From an uncultured Clostridia bacterium (GTDB lineage Bacteria; Bacillota; Clostridia; Christensenellales; CAG-917): DNA of 64,000 bases. Shown piece by piece: positions 18,465 to 26,118 of the stretch (its first letter is position 1; every line of letters starts with the position of its first letter). A program made the translations under genes and the position numbers. The DNA lies in contig CANQNQ010000002.1 in the NCBI GenBank assembly GCA_947625225.1, positions 62,001 through 126,000 of the forward strand, in the 5' to 3' direction. Under the pieces are notes generated by a model. That model saw only the letters and a program-made list of their open reading frames with translations, ran no database searches and had not been told where the DNA came from.

Positions 18465-18591
18465 AAAAACCGCACCAGGCAGCGAATAACTGTGTCAACG
18501 CCCATCTCCATTCGCGTCATGTACAAAAAGTACATTAGGCGCTTGAGAGATGGGCGTTTCCTTGTTCTTCATCTGCCTGGAGCGGTTTTTT
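18464..18591 (+). terminator. Long composite hairpin terminator
   Basis: AAAAAACCGC-A-CCAGGCAG (18464-18482) pairs with CTGCCTGG-A-GCGGTTTTTT (18573-18591), giving an 18-bp outer stem with one mismatch and a U tract. It encloses the inner stems of structured module 1. It probably terminates the aminotransferase transcript. Confidence 0.7.
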
Positions 18592-18731
18592 ATATTATAT
18601 TAAGTACATTAGGCGGCTTGGCAAACCCCTCTTTCGCGCTATACATCTAAATCACGCAGTTTTTTTTAATAATATTTGTGGTACATATAAATTGGGGTCC
18701 CCGCGAAAACACTTTGTGTTTTTGTGGGGTA
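18481..18731 (+). repeat. Structured tandem module, copy 1
   Basis: The module runs in order: AGCGAATAACTGTGTCA; a variable arm (18497-18508); hairpin ATGTAC-AAAAA-GTACAT (18519-18535); the complementary arm (18547-18558); CCTTGTTCTTCATCTGCCTGG; a T tract; TAAGTACATTAGGC; CGCGCTATACATCTAAATC; a GCAG-T run; and a GGGGTCCCC hairpin (18694-18731). Copy 2 repeats the same order 255 bases later. Non-coding. Confidence 0.75.
18694..18731 (+). repeat. GGGGTCCCC-hairpin-GGGGTA element
   Basis: One of six. Flanks GGGGTCCCC and GGGGTA enclose a stem AAAACAC/GTGTTTT with a TTT loop. It closes structured module 1. Confidence 0.75.
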
Positions 18732-18735
18732 TAGT

Positions 18736-18972
18736 AGCGAATAACTGTGTCAGGAGCACCCGCTCTGTCGACCATGTACAAAAAGTACATTGGGTCGCCG
18801 TATCGGGTGCCCCTTCCTTGTTCTTCATCTGCCTGGATCGGTTTTTTGATATGCCGATAAGTACATTAGGCTGTCCGCCCGCGGGCGTTTTCGCGCTATA
18901 CATCTAAATCCCGCAGTTTTTTAATATTATTTGGGGTCCCCAAGCAAATGAGCTTACGAATTTGTTGGGGTA
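18736..18972 (+). repeat. Structured tandem module, copy 2
   Basis: Same order of conserved blocks as copy 1. The variable arm is GGAGCACCCG (18753-18762) pairing with CGGGTGCCCC (18804-18813), unlike the copy 1 arm in sequence but paired at the same place. The inner hairpin ATGTAC-AAAAA-GTACAT (18774-18790) is flanked by CGACC/GGTCG. It lacks the outer 5' arm that gives copy 1 its terminator stem. Confidence 0.75.
18933..18972 (+). repeat. GGGGTCCCC-hairpin-GGGGTA element
   Basis: Stem CCCCAA/TTGGGG with inner CAAAT/ATTTG. It closes structured module 2. Confidence 0.75.
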
Positions 18973-18978
18973 AAATGT

Positions 18979-19050
18979 TGGGGACGGAGCAAAAATGTTA
19001 CATTTGTCTTTGCCAAATCTAACATTTCAGGCGGTGTTGTTCCGTCCCCG
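18979..19050. repeat. Inverted repeat with GGGGACGGA ends
   Basis: GGGGACGGA near 18980 pairs with TCCGTCCCC ending at 19049, and inner AAATGTTA pairs with TAACATTT. It is a 70-base imperfect hairpin between module 2 and the next GGGG element. No gene is present. Confidence 0.6.
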
Positions 19051-19062
19051 CAACGGCAATTC

Positions 19063-19101
19063 GGGGCGCCCATCCAATTTGTATGCAAATTGAATGGGGT
19101 A
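19063..19101 (+). repeat. GGGG-hairpin-GGGGTA element next to the phosphatase promoter
   Basis: GGGGCGCCC, a stem of CCCAT/ATGGG plus AATTTG/CAAATT, and GGGGTA. The phosphatase -35 box begins 3 bases after it. Confidence 0.65.
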
Positions 19102-19103
19102 AA

Positions 19104-19132
19104 TTGACATCGCATAGCGCATTTGGTATTAT
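19104..19132 (+). promoter_or_regulatory. Promoter for the alkaline phosphatase
   Basis: TTGACA (19104-19109), 17 bases, TATTAT (19127-19132), 33 bases before the ATG at 19166. No PHO-box-like direct repeat is evident. Confidence 0.75.
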
Positions 19133-19165
19133 ATAGGGGATAAAGCTGTGTTTGAAGGTAGCGTT

Positions 19166-20305
19166 ATGAAAAAGAGCAGAAAGATTGTGGCAATTGTACT
19201 TATCGTGGTGTTCGGCGCCGCGGCAATATTCAGCCTTGTGATAGGCGGGATCGCCATTTGGCGCAGTCAGAAGTATCTGAACAACTACGATTTTTCTCCG
19301 CTTGGCGGCGCGGCAAACAAGGTAGTGCTGTTCATCGGCGACGGCATGGGATTCAATCACATCAAAGTTACGTCAAGCTACTATGAAAAAGATATGTTTG
19401 TTGACTCCATGGAGTATAAGGGCGAGATAACCACATTTTCGCGCAGCGTACTTGCCCCCACGGACAGCGCCGCCGCGGGAAGCGCGCTGGCAACGGGACG
19501 TAAACACTATCTTGGGCAGGTGGCGAGGCGCTACAGCAAGGACGTAGAGACCATCGCCGAAACCGTCAAAAAGCAGGGGCTTGGCGTGGGCATCGTCACA
19601 ACGGACAAGCTGAGCGGCGCGACCCCCGCAAGTTTTTCCGCACACACGTGGCTGAGGAGCAATTCGGACGAGATAATATCCGACCAGGCGAAGAGCAATT
19701 TCGACCTGTTTCTGGGCGCGGGCAAGGAGGACTACGAGGCGAAAAAGCAGAAGTTTGTGGACAACGGCTACACGTTCTGTACAAATATGAACGAACTTGG
19801 CGAGGCGGACGGCAAGATCATCGCCGCGTTCGGCGGGCTGTCCGCGTCCGCAGGGGAAGGCGATATGTCCGAGGCGCCCACACTCAGTATGCTGACTGAA
19901 TTTGCGCTGAGCTATATGGAGCAAAAATATCCGCAAGGCTACTTTTTGATGATAGAGGGCGCGCATATCGACAAGCGCAGCCATCGTAACGACGTGTTTG
20001 GCATGGTGGAATACCTCGACAATTTTGACGAGAGCATCCGCTTTGCCTGCGAAACGTTGGGCGAGATGGACAACACCGCTGTGCTGGTTACCGCCGACCA
20101 CGAAACGGGCGACTTGCAGTTTGACGGTCAGACCAAGGCGCAAATAAGCAACGACCTCTACCGCCGCGGCGGACATTCCACCGCAAACGTCCCGTATTTT
20201 ATGAACCTCAACACACTTAAGAGCGTGGACGTCGCCTCAGTGATAGGCAAACGCATGGACAATACCGATATTTACAAGATAATAAAGGCATTTATGGGCT
20301 TATAA
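19166..20305 (+). CDS. Membrane-anchored alkaline phosphatase
   Basis: A 379-residue phosphomonoesterase of the PhoA family. An N-terminal helix (residues 7-30) lacks a clear cleavage site or lipobox, so the enzyme is probably tethered outside the membrane. The metal site and nucleophile are readable: D59 in FIGDGMG, D100-S101 in PTDSAAAGSALATGRK (S101 nucleophile), MIEGAHIDKRSH, VTADHETG and GGHS. It releases phosphate from external esters. GTG 19148 is also in frame, but ATG 19166 follows a GAAGG ribosome site and begins exactly at the Lys-rich anchor. It is shorter than E. coli PhoA (about 470) because lid loops are missing. A single-gene unit with its own promoter. Confidence 0.92.
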   Translation: MKKSRKIVAIVLIVVFGAAAIFSLVIGGIAIWRSQKYLNNYDFSPLGGAANKVVLFIGDGMGFNHIKVTSSYYEKDMFVDSMEYKGEITTFSRSVLAPTDSAAAGSALATGRKHYLGQVARRYSKDVETIAETVKKQGLGVGIVTTDKLSGATPASFSAHTWLRSNSDEIISDQAKSNFDLFLGAGKEDYEAKKQKFVDNGYTFCTNMNELGEADGKIIAAFGGLSASAGEGDMSEAPTLSMLTEFALSYMEQKYPQGYFLMIEGAHIDKRSHRNDVFGMVEYLDNFDESIRFACETLGEMDNTAVLVTADHETGDLQFDGQTKAQISNDLYRRGGHSTANVPYFMNLNTLKSVDVASVIGKRMDNTDIYKIIKAFMGL

Positions 20306-20315
20306 TAATTGCTGC

Positions 20316-20493
20316 GTGCCGGGCGCTTTTCTGAGCGCAAAGCTTAAAGGCACTACGCGACTTTACCCCACGAAATCACTTCGTAATTTTGCGGGGACCC
20401 CGAGAAAAAATTGACGCTTCACAATTCGCATTTGATATTTTGGCAAGTCGGGAAGTAGAAATGCTCATGGCTTGCTATTTTTTGTGCTTGGTG
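20316..20493 (-). repeat. Dispersed hairpin repeat, copy B
   Basis: A 178-base unit: a GTGCC...GGCAC hairpin enclosing GCGCT/AGCGC, the CCCC-hairpin-GGGGACCCC element (20364-20401), then CAATTCGCATTTG and TTTTTTGTGCTTGGTG. It differs from copy C at one readable position (A at 20355, C at 20555). Confidence 0.88.
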
Positions 20494-20515
20494 TGGGGGC
20501 TTCGCCCATCCTTTA

Positions 20516-20693
20516 GTGCCGGGCGCTTTTCTGAGCGCAAAGCTTAAAGGCACTCCGCGACTTTACCCCACGAAATCACTTCGTAATTTTGCGGGGACCC
20601 CGAGAAAAAATTGACGCTTCACAATTCGCATTTGATATTTTGGCAAGTCGGGAAGTAGAAATGCTCATGGCTTGCTATTTTTTGTGCTTGGTG
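20516..20693 (-). repeat. Dispersed hairpin repeat, copy C
   Basis: Same 178-base unit exactly 200 bases after copy B, including the GGGGTCCCC element at 20564-20601. Near-identity implies a recent duplication or conversion; copy A at 5590 is much more diverged. Confidence 0.88.
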
Positions 20694-20785
20694 ATGCGCC
20701 TGCGGCGCAGTGGGGCTTTGCCGTCCCCAACGCAACAGGCATCAGGTAGAGGAGAAAACTCAAATTTTCCAACCTCATATATAAA

Positions 20786-20814
20786 AAATCACCGGATGTG
20801 CCGGTGATTTTTTT
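20786..20814 (+). terminator. Bidirectional terminator
   Basis: A 10-bp stem AAATCACCGG/CCGGTGATTT with a 5-base loop and T runs on both strands, before the Sel1 gene promoter. Confidence 0.8.
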
Positions 20815-20946
20815 GATAGAAACACAGTTGATATGTTTATCTTTGTTTGTATAGCATACGCTTGAAAAAACTGCAAGAGCGCGAGGGTATAAAAATGGGC
20901 CGTGAAAAAGTGATTGAGGAAGAGGCAAAATAAAGTAAATTCGTTA

Positions 20947-20974
20947 TTGCAATATCTTGATATTATGTTATAAT
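20947..20974 (+). promoter_or_regulatory. Promoter for the Sel1-repeat protein
   Basis: TTGCAA (20947-20952), 16 bases, TATAAT (20969-20974), 40 bases before the ATG at 21015. Confidence 0.65.
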
Positions 20975-21014
20975 ATAATAGAATAATGCTAAAATGTCCG
21001 TAAGGAGTCCAAAG

Positions 21015-23102
21015 ATGGCAAAGCTGCTGAAATGCTCTAAATGCAACAAAATCATTTATGTTGACGCTGCGCGCAAGATAATCGAATGCCCCGATTGCGG
21101 CACGCAATATCGCAACACCTTTTACGTCGACCCGATGGCGGCGCGCGAGGAGAAGGAGGGCATACCCACTTTCGATATGTCGCCGGATCTTGTGCCCGTG
21201 TTTATGAAGGCGAAAGAGGGCGATCTCGAGTCCATAAAGCAGATGGCGTTTTGCTACAGCACCGGGCAGGGCGCGCCACTCAACAGGGAAAAGGCGGTGG
21301 AGTACTTCACGGAAGCCGCGGAGCAGGGCGACAAGGAGTCGCAATATCAGCTTGCAAATCATTATTCAACGGGACTCGGCGTAAAGCGTTCGGACGAGCT
21401 TGCGGCAAAATACTATATCATGGCGGCTAAGAAGTGCCATGTGGATTCGATGTACTATGCGGGCTGGCATTACTACCTCGGCAAGGGCGTCAAGAAGGAC
21501 GAGGTAGAGGCGGCAAAGTATTTCAGAGCAGCCGCAAAGAGAGATCACGACAAGGCGCAGTGCATGCTGGGCGTGTGCTACGCAAACGGCGTGGGATTTG
21601 AAGCCAACGCCAAAAAGGCGGCGGAATGGTTTGGAAAATCCGCCGAACAGGGCTATGCGCGCGCGCAATACAACTATGGCGTGTGCTTCGACAGAGGAGA
21701 GGGCGTAAAGCAGAGTTACTCAACTGCCGCAAAGTGGTTTTTCAAGGCGGCGGAGCAGGGTGACGTGGACGCGCAATACGATCTCGCGCTGATGTATCTT
21801 GATGGGCACGGCGTAAAGAAAAACGCGCAAAAGAGCCTTATGTGGTTCAAAAAAGCCGCCGAACAGGGCGACGTGGACGCACAATACAACGCGGGCATAA
21901 TGTATGACGAAGGGCTTGGCGAGAAGACCAGCTATATAAAGGCTGCCAAGCTGTATAAACAGGCGGCGGAGCAGGATGACAGAGACGCAATGTTCAATTC
22001 CGCCGTGTGCTACCACCTCGGACAGGGCGTAAAGAAGGACTATGCCGAGGCGACAAAGCGCTATATCAAGGCGGCGGTCAAGGGCGACGTGGACGCAATG
22101 TTCAACCTCGGCACCATCTACCGCACCCGCGACGACGGCAACGCGCGCAATATAGAGGCGGTCAAATGGTATCGCGCCGCCGCGGAGCAGGGCGACAGGG
22201 ACGCGCAATACAACCTTGCCGTGTGCTATCACAAGGGCGAGGGCGTCAACCAAAACTACGACGAGGCATTCAGATGGTATCGTACTGCGGCAGACAACGG
22301 TTGCACCGCCGCATACTTCAACCTCGGCCAATGCTACTTTGAGGGCATGGGCGTGCCCAAAGATTACACCGAGGCGTTCAAGTGTTTCCGCGACGCTACC
22401 GACGCAGAGGAATCAGACAGCGACGCCGCGCTGATGCTTGGCTACTGCTACCTGTCCGGGCTTGGCGTGGATTCGGATTTTGATAAGGCAATGGAGCTGT
22501 TCAAGCGCTCCGCCGATCTGGGCAATAAGTTTGCAAAACGCAACCTGGGTGCGCTTTTGGGCAGCAGACGTTACAATACCGTGGATCCGCTGGAAGCAGT
22601 CAAGGGCTATAAGGAAGCGGCGGCAGAGGGCGACATCGACGCGCAATTCAACCTGGGCGTCTACTACGACAACGGCTTCGGCGTGCCGCAGAATTATGCC
22701 GAGGCTATAAAGTGGTACAAGAGGGCGGCGGATCAAGGCAACGAGCTTGCGCAATACAATCTCGCGGTCATGTACATCCGCGGCATAGGCGTTGAACAGA
22801 GCTACGAGGAGGGCGCCAAATTGCTTGAAAAGGCGGCAAACAAGGGACTGTCCACCGCACAGCTCTACCTCGGTCATTGCTATTTGCTGGGCAAGGGCGT
22901 GGAACAGAACCTGTCCATGGCGAGCCACCTGTACAGCCTCGCGGCAGAACAGATGAACATCGGCGACGAGTTCGACTTTGACTTCCGCTTCAGCAGCGCC
23001 ACCATCCGCGTGTTCCGCATCAACAACGCAAAGGACGTGGTGACGGACATCCGCGAGAGGAGAGAGCATATCCGCGTGGAACGCCGCGGCTTTGCAAAAT
23101 GA
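21015..23102 (+). CDS. Zinc-ribbon protein with sixteen Sel1-like repeats
   Basis: A 695-residue protein, apparently cytosolic (no signal peptide or helix). A zinc ribbon with C7, C10, C25 and C28 is followed by a short linker and about sixteen consecutive 36-residue Sel1 repeats from about residue 70 to 655. Each has the form A-x2-NLGVCYxxGxGVxxDYxEAxKWYxKAAEQGD. Sel1 repeats form alpha-solenoids that scaffold protein complexes; in bacteria they are often stress-linked or exported effectors. The first 40 residues align without gaps with those of the ABC ATPase at 53379. ATG 21015 is chosen because AAGGAG lies 8 bases before it; the frame begins 7 codons earlier. A single-gene unit; partners are unknown. 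Confidence 0.9.
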   Translation: MAKLLKCSKCNKIIYVDAARKIIECPDCGTQYRNTFYVDPMAAREEKEGIPTFDMSPDLVPVFMKAKEGDLESIKQMAFCYSTGQGAPLNREKAVEYFTEAAEQGDKESQYQLANHYSTGLGVKRSDELAAKYYIMAAKKCHVDSMYYAGWHYYLGKGVKKDEVEAAKYFRAAAKRDHDKAQCMLGVCYANGVGFEANAKKAAEWFGKSAEQGYARAQYNYGVCFDRGEGVKQSYSTAAKWFFKAAEQGDVDAQYDLALMYLDGHGVKKNAQKSLMWFKKAAEQGDVDAQYNAGIMYDEGLGEKTSYIKAAKLYKQAAEQDDRDAMFNSAVCYHLGQGVKKDYAEATKRYIKAAVKGDVDAMFNLGTIYRTRDDGNARNIEAVKWYRAAAEQGDRDAQYNLAVCYHKGEGVNQNYDEAFRWYRTAADNGCTAAYFNLGQCYFEGMGVPKDYTEAFKCFRDATDAEESDSDAALMLGYCYLSGLGVDSDFDKAMELFKRSADLGNKFAKRNLGALLGSRRYNTVDPLEAVKGYKEAAAEGDIDAQFNLGVYYDNGFGVPQNYAEAIKWYKRAADQGNELAQYNLAVMYIRGIGVEQSYEEGAKLLEKAANKGLSTAQLYLGHCYLLGKGVEQNLSMASHLYSLAAEQMNIGDEFDFDFRFSSATIRVFRINNAKDVVTDIRERREHIRVERRGFAK

Positions 23103-23123
23103 TATAAATGCGTATAAATACAA

Positions 23124-23157
23124 AAACTTCCGCTTTTGCTTTGCGGGAGTTTTTTTG
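23124..23157 (+). terminator. Terminator of the Sel1-repeat gene
   Basis: AAACTTCCGC (23124-23133) pairs with GCGGGAGTTT (23143-23152) with G-U pairs, continued by further T. Confidence 0.75.
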
Positions 23158-23305
23158 TGCAAACAAGCTGGTCGGCGGGACAAAATATCAAAAAAATTTT
23201 TGCAAATTGTGCAAATAATGCTTTATATTATTCCAAATGTTTGGTAGTATATTATATAGACAATAATCATATATAAGACGCGCTTAAAGGCGCGCAAGGA
23301 GAAAT

Positions 23306-24562
23306 ATGAACGAACAGACTTTGCAAAACATCTCCAATTACGCAGGTATGCTTGCAAAAAAAGGCTACCTCAGGTCGGGCTTTGTCGCCGTGAAGGAGGA
23401 GGACGGGATACTTATCACCGTGCCAAAGGCGCAATATGAGTCCCTGAAAGAGGAGGAAGTCAAATTTGTCAACGACAAGAATATAGAGGAGCTGGAAGGC
23501 AACTTCCGCGCCGCCGCAGTCATCCTGTTCTGTGTGGTAAGGCAGGGCAAGGACGTCGGCGCCGCAGCCATTGTGGACAGCGAGAGCATACTTGACTTCT
23601 CCACCAAGCGCAAGCCCCTCGCGCCCATCCTCGACGACCTCGCGCAGGTGTGCGGCATCTCCATAAAGAGCGCCGCCAAAAACGTGGCGTCCGAGGTGGT
23701 GACCGCAATATCCGGTCTGCGCAACTCCTGCTTCCTGCCCGACGCGGGCGCGGTGGTAACTGGCCGTACGCTTGACGAGGTGTTTACAGCAACGCTTGTG
23801 TTGGACAAGGCGTGCAACGCCGAGAAGCTGGCGGGCAAAAAGGGCGGCACCGAGAGCATGAAAAAGCTGAACGCCGTGTTGGAACACGTGGTCTATAAGC
23901 TGAAATACAGCAAAAAGAACACTCAACAACATATGGAAAACGAGGGTGACGCGCCCAAAAAGGATAAGAAGGACAAAAAAGAGGAGCGCGTGACAGCAAT
24001 CGTCACCGACGAGGAAAAGCGCATCGCCGCCGCCATAAAGGATACGGGCGTCAGGATGCTTGACGAAAACCTGGTGCAGGGCACCTGGGGCAACATAGCC
24101 GTCAAGCTGGACGACAAATTTATGCTTGCCACACCATCAGGTCTCGACTACGTGTTGTTAAAGCCCGAGCAGATCGCCAAGGTGGACATGGACACACTCG
24201 AATGGACGGGCCTTGACAAGGCTACCAGCGAGAAAGGCATACACGCAGTGCTGCTCAAGGGCGAAGGCGTGGGCGCGACGATACACTCCCATCCCTTCTA
24301 CGGCTGCATACTCGCGGCAATGAACAAGGCAATGCCCGTGCCCGAAAAATACCAAGATGTGCTTGGCAAGGAGATCCCCTGCGCGGCGGCGGCTTTGCCC
24401 GGCACAAAGGGACTTATAAAAAACGTGTCCGCGGCGATTGGCGACGCGCCCGCATGCTTCCTTGCGCACCACGGCGTCATTGCAAGAGGCAAGGACCTCG
24501 AGGATACGCTGAACATATGCAGAGCGCTTGAAAACGCCTGCCGCGACTATCTTACCGAGTGA
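23306..24562 (+). CDS. Duplicated class II aldolase/adducin-type protein with an inactive first half
   Basis: A 418-residue protein, twice the usual length (about 200). The C-terminal half (235-418) is an intact class II aldolase domain: the GNIAVKLDDKFMLATPSG opening, metal-binding H327 and H329 in IHSHP, and H388-H389 in AHHG. Relatives are fuculose- and ribulose-phosphate aldolases and epimerases. The N-terminal half (1-190) follows the same order (GFVAVKEEDGILITVP, then VDSE where HSHP should be and PDAG where AHHG should be), so the metal ligands are lost. A Lys/Glu-rich linker (210-232) joins them. The substrate is unknown; no kinase or sugar gene is adjacent. The ATG has GGAGAA upstream. 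The AlkZ-related gene follows after 62 bases. Confidence 0.85.
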   Translation: MNEQTLQNISNYAGMLAKKGYLRSGFVAVKEEDGILITVPKAQYESLKEEEVKFVNDKNIEELEGNFRAAAVILFCVVRQGKDVGAAAIVDSESILDFSTKRKPLAPILDDLAQVCGISIKSAAKNVASEVVTAISGLRNSCFLPDAGAVVTGRTLDEVFTATLVLDKACNAEKLAGKKGGTESMKKLNAVLEHVVYKLKYSKKNTQQHMENEGDAPKKDKKDKKEERVTAIVTDEEKRIAAAIKDTGVRMLDENLVQGTWGNIAVKLDDKFMLATPSGLDYVLLKPEQIAKVDMDTLEWTGLDKATSEKGIHAVLLKGEGVGATIHSHPFYGCILAAMNKAMPVPEKYQDVLGKEIPCAAAALPGTKGLIKNVSAAIGDAPACFLAHHGVIARGKDLEDTLNICRALENACRDYLTE

Positions 24563-24624
24563 TTTGATAAAATGGGCTTATATCGCGCAATACGCGGTTT
24601 AAGCGGCAAAAAGAGGTAAATAAA

Positions 24625-25299
24625 ATGGTTTTTCCGCAGATACATAGCGCGGAGGATATGGCAAAGCTCGTGAATGACGCGGGCTTTTTGCCTTTTTTCA
24701 GGAATGAGATAGAGGGCTTTTCCATCGAGGATATCACCCCGCCGTCGCTGTGGTTCAGCGATACCGAGGACGGTCCGTGGGAGTGGAAAGGTCCCGTCAT
24801 AGCGCTCACGGGCGGAGCGTACGGCAAGTTTTTCAGGGGCAAGGCGATGTTTGTAAGCAGGCAGTGGTTCGCACACTTTGCAAACTACAGGCGGGACGGA
24901 TACGACTTCGATTCGCGCGTGGACGAGGGGCTTGTGCGCGCGGCGGACGAGAGAGTGTACGGCGCGCTGGAAAGGCTGGGCCCGTCGCTGTCCAAGCGGC
25001 TAAAGGCGTATGTGGGATATGGCGGCGAGGCCGTCAAGGGTTTCGACGGAGTGATGACCAGGCTGGAGATGGGCGGCTATGTTGTGACGGCGGACTTCGA
25101 GTATATGCACGACGCAAGCGGTAAGCGCTACGGCTGGGGAGTGGCGAAGTACGCGACGGTGGAGCAGTTTTTCGGTGAGGAATTCAGAAAAGAGATGTAC
25201 GCCGTCCGCCCTTCGGAGTCCTACGAGATGATGTTTGAGCACCTGCGCGCGCTGTTGCCGTCCGCCGACGAGGCGAGCATACGGCGGCTGTTGGGGTAG
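24625..25299 (+). CDS. AlkZ-related protein of unknown function
   Basis: A 224-residue soluble protein. The segments FLPFFRNEIEGFSIEDI, WFSDTEDGPWEWKGPV, AYGKFFRGKAMFVSRQWFAHFANYRRDGYDF and the C-terminal E-Y-M..F..L match, from memory, a Bacillota family labelled AlkZ-related. Its link to DNA glycosylases is weak and its activity is not known. Aromatic residues are frequent in the first half. The start has an AAGAGGTAAATAAA ribosome region. It is probably co-transcribed with the aldolase gene and ends at a bidirectional terminator facing the two-component genes. Confidence 0.6.
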   Translation: MVFPQIHSAEDMAKLVNDAGFLPFFRNEIEGFSIEDITPPSLWFSDTEDGPWEWKGPVIALTGGAYGKFFRGKAMFVSRQWFAHFANYRRDGYDFDSRVDEGLVRAADERVYGALERLGPSLSKRLKAYVGYGGEAVKGFDGVMTRLEMGGYVVTADFEYMHDASGKRYGWGVAKYATVEQFFGEEFRKEMYAVRPSESYEMMFEHLRALLPSADEASIRRLLG

Positions 25300-25322
25300 A
25301 ACAAAATAGCAATAACAAAAAT

Positions 25323-25347
25323 AAGCAGGCGGTTGCCTGCTTTTTTT
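25323..25347 (+). terminator. Bidirectional terminator between convergent genes
   Basis: AAGCAGGC (25323-25330), GGTT, GCCTGCTT (25335-25342) and further T. It serves the AlkZ-related gene and, on the reverse strand, the response regulator. Confidence 0.85.
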
Positions 25348-25362
25348 CATTCGGTGCAACTT

Positions 25363-26118
25363 TTATGCGCAGATGTAGTTTTCAGCCCAGTCGTAGCTTT
25401 TGAGGAATATTTCGGAGGGGCGTGAAATGGCGCCGTCAAGATAGTCCCAATAGTCGCAAGTGATGTTCTGTTTGTTCAGGATGAGTCTTGCGCGCTCGAA
25501 AGTGACGCACTCGAAGCCCGCTGCCTTAAGGGTCTTTCTCAGGCGCCAGACGGCGTCACGGTAGAGAGGTTTTGCCTTGTCAAGGTTCATATCCGGCCAC
25601 AGTTGGGATATTGCGTCGGACATCTCGAGGATCTTGCCGTTGTAGGTCAAAAGCAGTGCGAACAGTTCTTTTGACTTGCCCGATGAAAAGCGCACAGCCA
25701 TATCGTTGATGAAGCAGTCAAAGGCGCCGAACATATTGGCGGTCATAGTGGGCGCGTCCTTGCCGAGGGAGGAGAGGATAAGTTCGAGCGAGCTTGCCTC
25801 GTAGGGTTTGTACAAAAACGCCATGACGTGCGAGGCGACGTCCTCGTCGAGGTCGTCCTTGGTGAAGTCAAGCGCGGTGATGAACACTATGCGGATCGCG
25901 GGCAGGGTGGCGATCAGCTCGCGCGCGAGGGCTATGCCGTCTATGTTTGGCATGCGTATGTCCAGAAATGCTGCGACGATGTTGTTCCTGCCGGCGTAGT
26001 CTAATATCTCGCGCTCGTCGTCCTTGAAGAATTTGTATTCGATGTCGGAGCGGTGTATTACGTCGGACAAAAAGGTATGCAGGGCGCTCATTTCGTCGTC
26101 AACGATGATTATTTTCAT
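25363..26118 (-). CDS. Response regulator, receiver plus winged-helix (SARP-like) output
   Basis: A 251-residue protein. A receiver domain (1-120) begins MKIIIVDDE, with acidic D7-D8, phospho-acceptor D53 in FLDIRMP, T81 and K104 in FLYKPYE. The C-terminal part (about 140-235: AFDCFINDMAVRFSSGKSKELFALLL, ISQLWPDMN, YRDAVWRLRKTLKAAG) resembles the transcriptional-activator winged helix of SARP/OmpR type. The frame opens 10 codons earlier, but ATG 26118 is the family start and has AAGGAG about 11 bases before it, inside the kinase gene. It overlaps the kinase gene by 20 bases, so translation is probably coupled. Confidence 0.88.
   Translation of the reverse strand: MKIIIVDDEMSALHTFLSDVIHRSDIEYKFFKDDEREILDYAGRNNIVAAFLDIRMPNIDGIALARELIATLPAIRIVFITALDFTKDDLDEDVASHVMAFLYKPYEASSLELILSSLGKDAPTMTANMFGAFDCFINDMAVRFSSGKSKELFALLLTYNGKILEMSDAISQLWPDMNLDKAKPLYRDAVWRLRKTLKAAGFECVTFERARLILNKQNITCDYWDYLDGAISRPSEIFLKSYDWAENYICA

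Larger units (their letters stand above)
20306..21014. other. Gene-free region with a recent tandem duplication
   Basis: About 700 bases without a supported gene. It contains two almost identical repeat units (20316-20493 and 20516-20693) with period 200, a GC-rich inverted stretch at 20693-20745, a bidirectional terminator, and the promoter of the Sel1 protein gene. Frames crossing the repeats are chance. Confidence 0.7.

Noticed and set aside
18481-20693. Integron attC sites or integron cassette array
   Set aside because: Hairpins have variable stems as attC does, but there is no integrase gene, no cassette genes between elements and no recognisable GTTRRRY core.
20589-20807. 72-codon forward frame across repeat copy C
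   Set aside because: Made of repeat sequence; no ribosome site, and copy B, although almost identical, gives no matching complete frame.
18465-21014. Insertion sequence remnants
   Set aside because: No transposase fragment in any frame and no clear terminal repeats with target duplications; described as non-coding repeats instead.
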